From Coleophoma eucalyptorum (taxonomy: Eukaryota > Ascomycota > Leotiomycetes > Helotiales > Dermateaceae), in NCBI GenBank assembly GCA_026120035.1, contig JALRME010000014.1, forward strand, positions 806,001-870,000: a DNA stretch of 64,000 nt, written 5' to 3'. Within the stretch, counting starts at the first letter, position 1, and every line of letters starts with the position of its first letter. Shown here piece by piece: positions 10,841 through 21,839 of this stretch. Position numbers and translations under genes: made by a program. The notes below the pieces were generated by a model. The model was not told where the DNA came from and ran no database searches. It saw only the letters and a program-made list of their open reading frames with translations.

Positions 10841-12495
10841 TCATGCATCAAAAAAATCCGCATTTAGCATAGTATCATGAATATAGTGTCCAGCCGCTCC
10901 TCTCGTTTCCCAATCTGGGTCTAACTGTGGTAAGGTCTGGTTCAATGGGCTCTCCTGTGCCGTTTGTTTTTGACCGTGGGCCATAACAAGGTGCGACTTA
11001 AGTTTGTCCTTCCTTGCAAATGCTTTATCACAGCCCAAAGCGGTGCATAGGAAGTTTTTAATCTTCGTGTGTTTGGTTAAAACATGCCTCTCAAGGTCTC
11101 CACGTCGTTTAAAGCTGAGTTTGCTGAGCTTGCATTCAGCAAACTGGCACGACCAGTTTTTATCAGAATTTGTGTTCATGTTCTTATCGCCTTTCATCAG
11201 CGGCTCACAAAGACCCTCTCGCTGCTGCGACTTTAAACTTATGTATGAGGTCAATCCGTGACCATTTGTGCTCATTGAGCGTCCGGTGCTAGATGATATT
11301 ATGCTTCTACGGCTATCTTGGTCTAGTACCCCGCTAGAATATAACGGAAGGGACTCTGAGAGAACTGAGAGAGAAGCTCCATCTTGCAGTTGCTCGGTGT
11401 CAACGGAAGATTTCTCCCGGGATTGTAGTTGTTCCATAGATATTGTAGATTGATAGTGACCAGGTAAGCTATTAGACCTAGTTCGTGATGCTTCCTTGTT
11501 GATTACAATACTACTGCTGAAAGATGATATGTTGGTTATCGGCCTCGAGAAAGGCCAAGATACAGTCCCAAGCAATCCGTCGACAATTTGGGGGTCTTCG
11601 ATATGAGCAACGTCCTGTGTCTCTGCTATAGCTGTAGGAATTGTACTGGACCCAAAAGGATAAATTGACAAGCTTCTTGGTTCCGAGTTGTCCCTAGTAT
11701 ATAAAGAGGCTGGAGAAGGCTCAACTGCGTACGCAGGTTTTGAGAAATATGGCACCAGTGGGTAGTTTGCTGCAGATAGCTTTGGTCCGTGAGCCCGTAA
11801 GATATGCTTATACAAATCTTCCGAGGATTTAAATCCGATTCTAGACACTAGACTAGGTACTTTTAGATTATAGAGGCAATCTTGCGCAACGCAAGGAATG
11901 GCGCCCTGAGACTCATCAACATAGATATCTGCTGTTTCATCAATATGCCAGAGGTTTGTGTCGAGTGAATTCCATTCACAGCGTTGCAAAACTCCTTGTA
12001 ACAAAATTCCATCCTGGTTCCACTCTTCAAAGACGACAGCAATGATATGCTGTCCAAGGAGCAAATTCCCCTGCCGCCGTTCGCGATCAGCGGGAGAGTG
12101 TGGACCATAATGGCCGTACTCCTTTATATGTTCCTTCACCTGATCGATTCTTATGAAGTTTTTCCGATCAAGACCCGTACTTGCATACTTGCAACCGTCG
12201 GTCGTACAGTGGTAATAGGGGATTGTATTACCCTCATTAGGGTCGTGTACAGATCTAATGTGTCGGTCGAGTCCCTGCTTCTGCGAAAACGATTTCCCAC
12301 AACCTTCTCGGACACATAAATAGGGTTTCAAATGGCTATTCCGATGTTTACTATCAGAATTTCGTTAGTATAAGCTTCGTGGTGCCGGGCGCATAGGATT
12401 CACTTCTTCTTGGAAAGATCTCGAAATCTGAGCCCGCAGTTCTCGCAAGAGATCAGTTTATCGAGCGGCGTATTTATAGAGATTTCAGGATCCAT
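10841..12495 (-). CDS. C2H2 zinc-finger protein, putative DNA-binding regulator
   Basis: Exons 12404-12495 and 10841-12350 join across a 53-nt intron (GTGAAT..TAG with CTAAC) to give 533 residues. The intron matters: only after splicing is the first finger complete (CENCGLRF..KHRNSH, C-x2-C-x12-H-x3-H). Finger 2 follows at once (YLCVREGCGKSFSQKQGLDRHIRSVH), then a degenerate finger (YHCTTDGCKY..HIKEYGH). A long Ser/Thr-rich middle follows and two C-terminal fingers (CQFAECKLS..H..H and CTALGCDKAFARKDKLKSH). The layout fits a fungal nuclear transcription factor; its targets are unknown. The start ATG is the only one upstream of the first finger. Confidence 0.85.
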
Positions 12496-13093
12496 TTATT
12501 ACAAGCTTAGTTCCGACACATAGCGGGAATATGGTTAGTCGCTGTAATTACAAATGATGCCATTTTCAAGTTCTTCATATGCATGTGGTCTAAGCCCTAA
12601 GACATTCAGCCGCACTCAGCCTTATTCACTAGTCACTCCTTATCTCCTCATATCGCTGGGGTTGTATCGAGAACAACAAACCAGCTCTTATACAGTGGAG
12701 GCGTATAGAGTATTTTTAATTGGATCGCTTTTCAAAGTGAGGTCAGTGCTACGGCAACTATTAAATCGACATTCGAGAACAGTTTGAAGTGCCAGGCATT
12801 GGAGGGCGCTTATAAGGATCGTGGCCAGATTGGGAAGAAGAAACGAAAACATCCAAAAGCTCTATCGCGCTCGCTTCTGGGGGTCATGGAATTTTTCTAG
12901 AGTACATTACGAGGCATAATGTTACCATCAGGTATTGGACTGAGCAGTAATATTTTGACTAACAAATAATAAATCATAATTTAAGAGAGTTGTACATATA
13001 TTTTAGTTTAAATGTGCTCTCGCAAACTCGTAAATATCCTCCCAATCAAGAAACTTTAAGAGGTTGAAAAGATACGAGCCTGCACAAAATTTA
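12496..13093. other. Intergenic, no gene seen
   Basis: Region between the start of the zinc-finger gene and the 3' end of the DUF6594 gene. A 77-residue frame at 12554-12787 has no motif and is treated as chance. Confidence 0.4.
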
Positions 13094-14462
13094 TCAATTA
13101 TTAGAATTCGATAAGAAAACCACCAAAACAGCACAGTATGTAGCCGTACCAATCATCACCTCCTGAATTCCAGCCTCAGTTAAAAGAGAAATTACAGAAC
13201 AGAATGCAAAGCAACTAGATAAGTTGACCGCAATCATAGCCAGTCGACTCATAGATGTCATAAGAAATAGGACAAGAGGAATAAGCAGAATAGAAAAAGT
13301 CAAACAGACAACAATGAGTTTGGCGATAACAGAAATACGCGATGAGGAGAAGAGTTTCACGGAGCTGTCTTTAGTAAGTTGGAGTTGGCGTTTAGTTCTA
13401 AGGACGTTCTGCGAGACCGGTTAATGAATACAGATAGTATTCCAGCAAATATAGATTCTACTCGCCTTGAGCCACGAGTTTGGCCAAGCATTAATGTAAT
13501 CCCGAATAAACTTTTCGAAGCGGTTCGTCTTAGGCGTAGTCACCGATACAAAGTCATTTGGATCAAAAAGGAAATCATCACCATCCTTACCCAACTCAAG
13601 TGGTTTATTGTTCCAGAACCACTTTAAGACGCTGTCGTGATCGCTTTTAGGAGTTCGATCGAGGTTTTCAAAGCGACGATAGCTTTCAAAGAGGGTGCCT
13701 GGTTTCGTAGCAGTTAGTATTTACCCTAGTCTTCGTCAGGGACGGTATTTGCCGTAGGATAGCAATTTCTGTTCTAGTCGCTGCTCCAGTTCGTTCTTAT
13801 CCGCATCGATTTCTTTATGGCGCCATCTGCTTTGAAGACGGTACGCTGCCTTCTGTCCGATTGCTACGTCACCCAAGTCTGAATCATATAATCGAGTTGC
13901 AAGTTTTGATATCTCAATCTCATAGTTGAGAAGAATTCTGATATGCTCTCGACCAAACTTCCTAAAAATAGCAAAACTGTCACAACTATTTTGGAACGCA
14001 GCAATCCTTGGCAAGCCAGTTGGAAAATCCTCACCTATTTCGTAGATTAGAACCATCGGTATGAAGGACCATCATGAAGCGACTTACAAGCCTTGAATTG
14101 GATCCTTTCATAGTCCTCGCGATACTGGTCCAAGGTGTCGTTCGGCACAGTTGCGGGCCCTTGAAACCGAGATGGTAGGACTGACGCTAGTGCGGTCCAC
14201 CATTCATGCCAGCTGCCGCCTGAATGCGGTGCTGCTTCAAAATGAGATATCATGATCTTAGTACTTAATAGGGCTCTTGCTCACCAGTAGGTGGAACACA
14301 GTTACATGGAACTTGAGTTGGCCCCAGTAGAGTTTCATTTGAACCCCAAGTTGGAGTTTCACGTGAGAATGGTAGTTTTCTGACCTTCAACGGAATTGTA
14401 ACGATGGGAGTCATTCTGCCACCAGACGACCATCCTTGCTCAGCCTGGTCGTAAAGATCCAT
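13094..14462 (-). CDS. DUF6594 membrane protein with possible GC-AG introns
   Basis: Five exons on the minus strand: 14285-14462, 14088-14234, 13753-14034, 13466-13698, 13094-13408, giving 384 residues with phase kept throughout. The body has DUF6594 hallmarks: GLPRIAAFQNS, FRKFGREHIRILLNYEIEI, DHDSVLKWFWNNKPL, then a C-terminal block of three hydrophobic helices (LIVVCLTFSILLIPLVLFLM and two more). Introns 1 and 2 are GT-AG. Introns 3 (13699-13752) and 4 (13409-13465) keep the frame only with GC donors (G|GCAAAT and AAG|GCGAGT). Without them in-frame stops would cut off the membrane helices. If they are not spliced, the gene is a pseudogene. DUF6594 proteins are common in Pezizomycotina and have no firm function. 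Confidence 0.7.
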
Positions 14463-17215
14463 TTTTGAAGGGGGAGTACAGGCGGGGGCTCTGTGCTCTT
14501 AGTTCTGGTATAATGAATTCAAAGCCACTGCTATGTATTTAAATCTGTAGTTCTGGAATACAGGAGTGAGAGAAGACAATCTTCGGTGTCCATGGCTCTT
14601 CTTACTTTTCAAAGATGAGGCTTATGAAGTGATGGCTTGCAGGCGGCAGCCGCATCACTTCCATCTAAATACACCTCTGCACAGGCCTGTAGCGTATTCT
14701 TCTCGCCCAACATAAGAGGCACCAAAACAATACATAAGGCATTTTACTGCCCAAGAAAGCCAGCCACAACCATACGATGAGGCCCATGATGACAGGAATA
14801 GCTGTGGGCATTCGGGTTTCAAGCCATGCTTACCCCCCTCATCCACAACTAACTCAATTTAACACACCTCTTTCTTTTGCATGATGATTCAAGGCTGACA
14901 GAATTCTGGATGATTCCAGATAGCGAAGAGACTAGGCACCATCTCGCCTGCGGCGGCTTCATAGTCTAAAATCATGATGGAGTTTTTCAACAGGAATGGT
15001 CCCCATTCTAAGTCCTATGATTGGATCATCCATAATAAAGTCTTCGGATATCGATGTCGTAGTATCCCTTTGTTAACTAATTTTCTGACCCTACTTGAAA
15101 CTCAATGAAAGATTAGAACCGGATAATTCCTCATTATGTGATATATGAGTGGAGCAGAGCGCGGGACTTTCCGGCAGCAGTATTCGAAACGATGATATAC
15201 GTGTTATGATTATAATTGGAGAGGCAGGAGATGAAACAGGAAGAATGGTTTTTGGTTTCCAATTAAAAAGGGGTAAATTGAATAGGGCGTAGTGAGGATG
15301 CTCTGTGCATATGGAGGCTTCATATTAATGCTCCTAATTGGCCGCCTGACGACGCCACTGTATAGGCCGCAGCTGAGCATCGCGGATATTCGCATTTCAG
15401 CCTCAGCGTAGAGGTGCAATTTTGCACCTCACTGTAGCTATTTTGATAGTCCTGTATATCATGATTCTTGCGAGTATTATACATGTGGCTGGCTGGCCTA
15501 TATATATGATAAGACTACTATCACTAGCCAAGCTGGTCAATTCCTGACAGAAACCATATACCTAGAGCGTTATGGCTCAGGAATGGGTTTCATTCCAATC
15601 TGCCACCAGCCTCCTTGCCTTACAACCTATTGAAAATCGAGGAATGACACATATATTACATTCTATACACCCGAAAGAAGGATGAACAAATATATGAATT
15701 TTCTCGACGTCTTCGGACACTTATGTACAGCAAAAATCAACCTGCCGTAGCATAATCGACACTGACTATGTTGTCACAAATTAAAGAACTGCCCCAAAGG
15801 CAGCCGAGTTTGTTATCCACCAATAATGAAGACGGCTGTCCAACTCAAGGATCAACTATGCCATTGCTGCACGGGTGAAGCATACGACAAGCTCCCAGTT
15901 CCAGGTCAGAATTAGCAGCATTGGCACCAAAACTCGATAGGCCCAACAGGTTGCGACTCTATACCCATAGCAACGAGCTTCAAGCTTGGATGATAGACTT
16001 CTATCAGACTGCAATGGCTATATACTTTGCAGTAGTGTTGCTAAACCATTACTTGTGGCTCAGCAAAGTTCCTCTTGTATGGGAAGCAAGCACAGAATGA
16101 CTTGGGTTGGTCATAGACATTAGAGAAACATGCGAAACGGGAACACAACTCTGCGGAAGATGGCCTTAACGTCAGTCTTAAATCAACATCCCATCATCCA
16201 CGAAACGAATTGACGAGTCTCGGATTTCTTCGAAGCCAACGACGTACAGTAAAAGCTCTCGACAACTTTACAAAATGGGGATGGTATAGCATAGGGCATA
16301 ACAGGTTCCCATTCAATCATGGTGGCCAACGATTATCAATGCTATCGAAGATCAGGTCAGGCTCCGCATTTAACGCTTGATGCTCTGCCTTGAGAGTAAC
16401 GGTGGTTGTTGCCCAAACTGGTACAACCTGATCAGTCTTTGCTATTACATCGACGTCGATAAAGCAGGAACACTTACAGCACAACGTGTCGAGTCTATCA
16501 TATATATCCTTCACTGATATTGCGTACGACCAGATGCATTCCCATACGACCTACGGTGCCTTTTTCGAGTGTTCGAAGTCGCTGGTATGCAGTCTCTCGG
16601 TTACAATCACACATGCTTTGCTCAACTATCCTCAGACACTACATTGTCTGTCGGTCCACCTGCGCCAATACTGACGCAAGTTGTTGAAAATGCTCGCATT
16701 CTTGTAGTTCGATGTAGGAGTTCGAAATGGCAAATTCCTGTGTGTAAGGGTTGGGTCTCCGATCATGATCACTCGTTATCCTTCCGCCACATCTTGACCA
16801 GACATCTCATTGCAACTCTGGTCAATGGACAAGACAGCAGCCTCCATACGCAAAAGTGATGTTCTGTAACCTGCAGTAAGAACCTTCTGTTATTGAATGC
16901 GAAGTCTGGAGAGCAAAATTCATGGACAAAGTCCTATTCTGAAGGGCGCCAGGCTAATGACGAGTCACGCTAACGTTAAGCAGTGTAGTTGATAACGTTC
17001 CCCTGGCGTAATTCCTTTAGAGCAGCGCAAGATGTACCCCTAGTTCCAACGTCACTAAATCGCTTTTTGAGAACCAAAACAGTTCGCTGTCAACGACCTC
17101 AACCTCAGTTCGAAGTTCACAAAGGACTAGCACAAGCTACCGCCAGATTGGACAGAAAGGAGAATACGACAACTTCTTTTGCCTTGAAGCCCAAGCTTCA
17201 ATTCAGCAACCCAAT
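14463..17215. other. Gene-poor region, no supported gene
   Basis: Short frames on both strands (for example 14655-14846 minus, 15210-15419 minus, 16317-16514 minus, 16569-16859 plus) have no family motif, no hydrophobic pattern of interest and no convincing splice extension. No tRNA- or rRNA-like sequence was recognised. Confidence 0.4.
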
Positions 17216-17473
17216 ATGGCCAAGATGCCCCGCTCTTCCGCATTTGTAGAGCACGATGGTCTTGCAGCTCAGTACGCCAACGCTTTCGGTGAGATTGTAA
17301 GCAATTACACTTTGTGGTAACCCAAATTCATCTTCTAACCTGCAACAGCACGCCAACACTAATCGTGGTACCGTGGGGACGGTCAGTACCAGCGGTGGTA
17401 ATCCCCCTCAGGTTAGCAGTGTTCCCTTCCATTTCATGCATGCATGCAGTTGGCGCTGACCTCGACTTTGTAG
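17216..17473 (+). CDS. Possible small three-exon gene, unknown
   Basis: An ATG at 17216 opens 27 codons ending at 17296, followed by GTAAGC..CAG (17297-17348), 21 codons (17349-17411), GTTAGC..CAG (17412-17449), and 7 codons with a TAG at 17471-17473. All junctions stay in phase, giving a 55-residue product rich in Ser, Thr and Gly (SAFVEHDGLAAQYANAFGE in exon 1). I do not recognise it. The last intron is only 38 nt, so the 3' end is uncertain; it may also be the first part of a decayed gene. Confidence 0.25.
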
Positions 17474-19246
17474 TACCCTACACCCCCCAAACCCCACAGT
17501 AACCTGTAAGACCTTGTGGGTACGTCTGCGATTACCAGTTGGATTTGACGACAGGCACGAATTGCCATATGGGCCCGAAGAAGTGATTGATGGTGTAGAC
17601 ATGGGTGGCGAGAAAAAGAAGTGGGAACATAATAATGGGCAAAGAGTAGACTTGGTAAACCAGATCTAGGTCTCAGACTTTGGAAAATTCCACAATTAGA
17701 TCTTGAAAAAAGTATGTATCATGTTGATATGCAGAAACGTAATGCAATCATGTTAGACGTGCGTAATCAAGAAACCGAATGAGCAGATAGTGTGGTGATG
17801 ATCCCAATTGTCCAATCTCAGAAATTATCTTGCCAGGATTGGTCATATTTGGGCCTGAGCTTTCGTCCAACCTCGAGTCCAATCGTCTCGCAGTGTATCT
17901 CACAGGAAGCATCTCACCTCCCATGCAAGCCACTATCCTATATGATTTGTTGATTGAGGCCACCCACACGGTGGTATAGCCAGTGAGAAAATTGCAGGAA
18001 CATCGAAAAGATTTCCTGGTCTTATCTCAGCTTGCACTTGATGATTTCCATGTCTTATCTAATCTCCACATGTTCATCTCATCTTCCGTAACTTCGGGCA
18101 GCATGCCTTGTCTCGGTAACAGTGCTGTATCAGATTCCATATCTCGGGTGGGCACAGATCACCAGTCGATGAGTGGCTTTTTGTAAGCTACCGGTAGCAT
18201 GGCATTTGGGTCCGCCTCCCGGTCATACAAGGGATTTTGGTACCACGACGTGATTTCACAGACTTTTTACACCGTGCAAAGGCTCTCGACACATCTGCAA
18301 TATTTTCATCCCGGCATCATGCATGCATGTTGGCCGTTGGCACGTCTTGCCAATTCGAAGATCCTCGGGACAAGGGAAGATCCGCGGGAATGGCGGGGTA
18401 ATGGTGGCGAAGGAAGGTATGACAGAGGTCTTGAAGAAGGTTCAGGCACCATGTGCGTTTTGTCTTTTTGCCCAAAACGCCAGACAGCACACATCTCAAC
18501 TCCCGCCGAGCAGGGTTTCATTAATTTTAAAAGTTTCAAGAACAAAAAGACCCCTCTAGCTCCTAGTAGGCTATCCACACACGTATTATTTCTAGTTGAA
18601 AAGGTGCAGTGTTATAGAATTTGGGGGGTGGGGGTGCTACGACATACTCTAGATTAGTACGACGCTAATATTCACCCGCGGTAGTCGAAGGGTTAACCGA
18701 TAGAGGACTCCCAGATGAGATAATTCATAAACTATACGTATTTTTGGTGAATGTACGTGCAATTTTGACATTGGTGCGAAAGCATATAGGTAATTACCCC
18801 TTATGAACAGGTGGTAGGGGTGACAAAGAATTCTTGGCTGTATGGGGGCAGCAGTGACACGTGTGAACACTGACGCAATATATACACACCGCTCTCGCGC
18901 TCAAGCTGTTAACATTATAATCATTGAGCATCAAGTGGATAGATGAGGCAAAGCAATACAAGGGCTACCTGACCCTATAAATAGCGAGGTGTGAATAAGC
19001 TAGTAGTTTTCAATTCGCATCAATCAGCAAAGTCCGCGGATTTGGATGAGCCGGTGCTCGGTGATAGTTACTCTCGCCTAATTTCTCCATGGACTTATTC
19101 TTAATTGATTTTGTGCAACTATATAATACTCTTCCAAGAATCTGAGAACATCCCTCTCGACTGATCCTGTGTCTTAGTTCAATTGATATTGAGGATACAT
19201 CCTATTGCTCTTATACAACTACTAGCCACTAGATCTCTTATCCACC
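17474..19246. other. Intergenic, promoter of the SDR gene at its right end
   Basis: No supported gene. A 152-residue frame at 18199-18657 is matched by open frames on the opposite strand and lacks motifs. A TATA-like TATAAATAG lies at 18976, about 270 bp before the SDR start. Confidence 0.4.
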
Positions 19247-20212
19247 ATGTCGTTCATTCACACAGTGCTTATCACTGGTGGTACCTCTGGACTTGGCTAC
19301 CACTGTGCTCTTAGTATTGCCAAAGAGCATCCCGACTATCTCGTAGTTATTGCTTCACGAACCGACCCGAATTCAGCTGCGACGTCCATCAACCATAAAC
19401 TACACCAGAATAATACAGTATACCTTCCACTCGACCTTTCTAACCTCGCAAGCGTTCGCACTTTCGCTCGAGACTGGGAGACCAAGAAATATCCTTCAAT
19501 ATCCATCTTAGCCCTTAATGCGGGGTTACAATTCCCAGAAGGTCTCCATAAGACACAGGATGGGCTCGAGGCAACATTTGGAATCAATCATGTCGGCCAT
19601 GCTCTCCTGTTCCACCTCCTCGTCCCATACCTCGCCGAAAAGGTTCGGGTTGTGATTACATCAAGCGGGACACATGATCCAGCCCAGAAATCTGGTCTTC
19701 CCGACGCGAAATACAATAGCGCTGAAGAACTAGCCCATCCGACCGGAGAGATGGTCACGATGAAGGATGGTCGACAGCGCTACTCGACGAGCAAACTAGT
19801 CAACGTGATGTGGACATATGCACTCCATAGACGACTTGTCACCCACTCAGCGAAAAAGATTACGGTCAATGCATTCGACCCTGGACTTGTGCCCGGAACC
19901 GGACTCGCGCGAGAATACAGCCCGTTCTTAAAATGGGTGTGGGCTAAGGTGATGCCTCGCATCCTCCCCCTGATGCGTCTTGTTATTTCCGCAAATATCC
20001 ATACTGCAGAGGAGTCTGGAGGCAACTTGGCATGGCTTGCGATGAGTGCTGGTATGGAAGGGGTCAGTGGATCATACTTTGAAGGCAGGAAGAAGATCAA
20101 GTCGAGTGTGGAGAGTTATGACGAGAAAAAACAAGAGGATCTTTGGGAGTGGACCATCAAAAATACTGCTACGAGTGCCGAAGAAATTACAAGGTTTGAG
20201 AGGATTAATTGA
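19247..20212 (+). CDS. Short-chain dehydrogenase/reductase (retinol dehydrogenase/WWOX-like group)
   Basis: A single-exon gene of 321 residues with a complete classical SDR Rossmann fold: the cofactor motif TGGTSGLG at residues 10-17, ASRTD at the end of beta2 (favouring NADP), LALNAG at about 91-96, SSG at about 141-143, and the catalytic YSTSK near residue 181. DPGLVPGTGL follows the active site as in light-dependent protochlorophyllide reductase-like and retinol dehydrogenase-like SDRs. No lesion or intron is seen. The substrate cannot be predicted. The start codon context CCACCATG is a good eukaryotic initiation context. Confidence 0.93.
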   Translation: MSFIHTVLITGGTSGLGYHCALSIAKEHPDYLVVIASRTDPNSAATSINHKLHQNNTVYLPLDLSNLASVRTFARDWETKKYPSISILALNAGLQFPEGLHKTQDGLEATFGINHVGHALLFHLLVPYLAEKVRVVITSSGTHDPAQKSGLPDAKYNSAEELAHPTGEMVTMKDGRQRYSTSKLVNVMWTYALHRRLVTHSAKKITVNAFDPGLVPGTGLAREYSPFLKWVWAKVMPRILPLMRLVISANIHTAEESGGNLAWLAMSAGMEGVSGSYFEGRKKIKSSVESYDEKKQEDLWEWTIKNTATSAEEITRFERIN

Positions 20213-20932
20213 TTAGATGAGGAAGAATAGGGTACTGACTTTGACGTGTGTATGATAACCTTAGATTTAATGAGTACCTAGAATTTATGCTAAATCTTCA
20301 GTGAAACTTCTTCCTTTATGGATAGATCTATTCATATAGAACCGAACTTTGTATAGTTTGACACGTATTTAAATATCTGTAGATAGAATACTCCCTAGGT
20401 AGGTGAAGAGTTAAGTACATTCGTCGGTCTTGAAATAGTGCTTAGGTAGGTTATACATTAATATTTGAATGCTCATCAATTTGTATAAGAAATTCAGAGG
20501 CCTAGTTCAATCTAGGGCAAGAATTTGGCTTTGATCATTTCGAATAGTACTGTTTATTTACGTTAGGTAACGTAATAAGTGACTAGTATGTCAAATCAGG
20601 TACAAAATGGGTTCATAGGTAATTGGTTCATATGTATGTATATTGAACTCTTTGACTTTATGTTTGACTCACGCACTAGGACTATTGTGGCTTGCGTATA
20701 TCGAACATCTCTAAACTCGCACCCACCAGCACCCCTTGCTAGTGATGGTCACATATCAAAAGTGGACTTGTGGCTAAGGACATCTTATCTTTCACCCTGC
20801 CTAAGGATTTGTGCTGACTTGGCAAAAGTCGGCGCACAAAGTTAGCACGTGCCGCCAGCTTGCTGACTAGGTTGCCAAATGCCACCAAAACGGGTAGCAA
20901 CAAACAACCTATGGCCAAGTTATGGTTCCTTG
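20213..20932. other. Intergenic, no gene seen
   Basis: 3' flank of the SDR gene up to the solo LTR. Only short motif-free frames. Confidence 0.4.
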
Positions 20933-21221
20933 TGTAAGAACCTGACCTGCTCAGAATAGACAATTGGATAATCCAGGACATTGGACATATGTCACGTGAC
21001 CCCATGACAGTATGCAAAAGCGAGTATGAGCAGAGTCGGAGGGGTTTCGGACCCATAAAGCATATAAGAGGGACATGTCAGGGAAATTGGTTTCTTTCCT
21101 CTCTTTTCCATCTTAGCTTTTTTGTGTCCTTCGTACGAGACCTATAGGATTCAGTCAATATAAGGTTATTGTGCTCCCAAACACCCTCTATCCTGCCATT
21201 GATCAAACCTGTGTCCTTACA
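20933..21221 (+). repeat. Solo LTR with 5-bp target-site duplication
   Basis: A 289-bp LTR beginning TGTAAGAACC and ending GTCCTTACA, flanked by CCTTG on both sides (20928-20932 and 21222-21226), a perfect 5-bp duplication. There is no internal retroelement sequence on either side, so it is a solo LTR left by recombination between the two LTRs of one insertion. It is the same family as 3370-3636 and is the less decayed copy. Confidence 0.93.
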
Positions 21222-21549
21222 CCTTGATTGTTATCCATTTTGGTGTTTGAGCAGCCCGCGTGCCCAAATAATTACTTATGGATTCTAATTTCCGATATAT
21301 ACCCTTAGTAGTGTAGTACTATAAGACGTCAATATAATATTCACTATAAACTAGGTTGAGCCTATAAGCTTTGGCCCTTCTTTAAACTAAAGAAATGAAA
21401 GTCTCCCTAATGAACGTCCTAAAATAGTATTTTTATCCCAAACAACTTCATATGTATATCGGTAATCAGGGGGTAGCTAGAGAATATTCGCTTTACTATC
21501 TACGACCTAATAATTAGATATATGTAAAGTAGGTAATAGATTGCCGTTA
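21222..21549. other. Degraded AT-rich sequence, no gene
   Basis: AT-rich sequence without open frames, between the solo LTR and the WD40 relic. Confidence 0.4.
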
Positions 21550-21839
21550 GATAAGAAGGCCATGGAGTTGACGGAGCCTGAATGGCCGTTGAGCGTCTTC
21601 AGCGTGACTCATGTCGCGGCGTCCCAGAGCCGTACCGTGCCATCCTCAGACCCAGACACAACCTGCTTGCCGTCTGGTGAGAAAGACACAGAGTTGGCGA
21701 GGCCCGAGTAGCTCTCGAGAGTCTGTAGTATAGCATTCCACTTTGCTTGTACTTTCAATCTTGTCTGGATCCAATATGGAATATTATTTTCAAATCGACT
21801 CCGAATAATACTTTGCTCTAGCGTAAAGATAAGGGCCAA
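21550..21839 (-). pseudogene. Relic of a WD40-repeat NLR (HET-E/NWD type)
   Basis: The minus strand reads ALIFTLEQSIIRSRFENN, then a linker, then NSVSFSPDGKQVVSGSEDG followed by TVRLWDAAT, an in-frame TGA, and TLNGHSGSVNSMA, where similarity ends. The linker plus first WD40 repeat is the typical junction between the NACHT half and the WD40 beta-propeller of fungal NLRs such as HET-E. Only about one and a half repeats remain, with no NACHT domain nearby, so this is a fragment. WD40 units of such genes recombine often, which may explain the stray copy. Confidence 0.8.

Noticed and set aside
12329..12331. Start of the zinc-finger gene at 12331
   Set aside because: That codon is TTG, and the first zinc finger is completed only by the upstream exon starting at 12495.
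18199..18657. 152-residue plus-strand frame as a gene
   Set aside because: Opposite-strand frames are equally open, composition looks non-coding, and no motif is seen.
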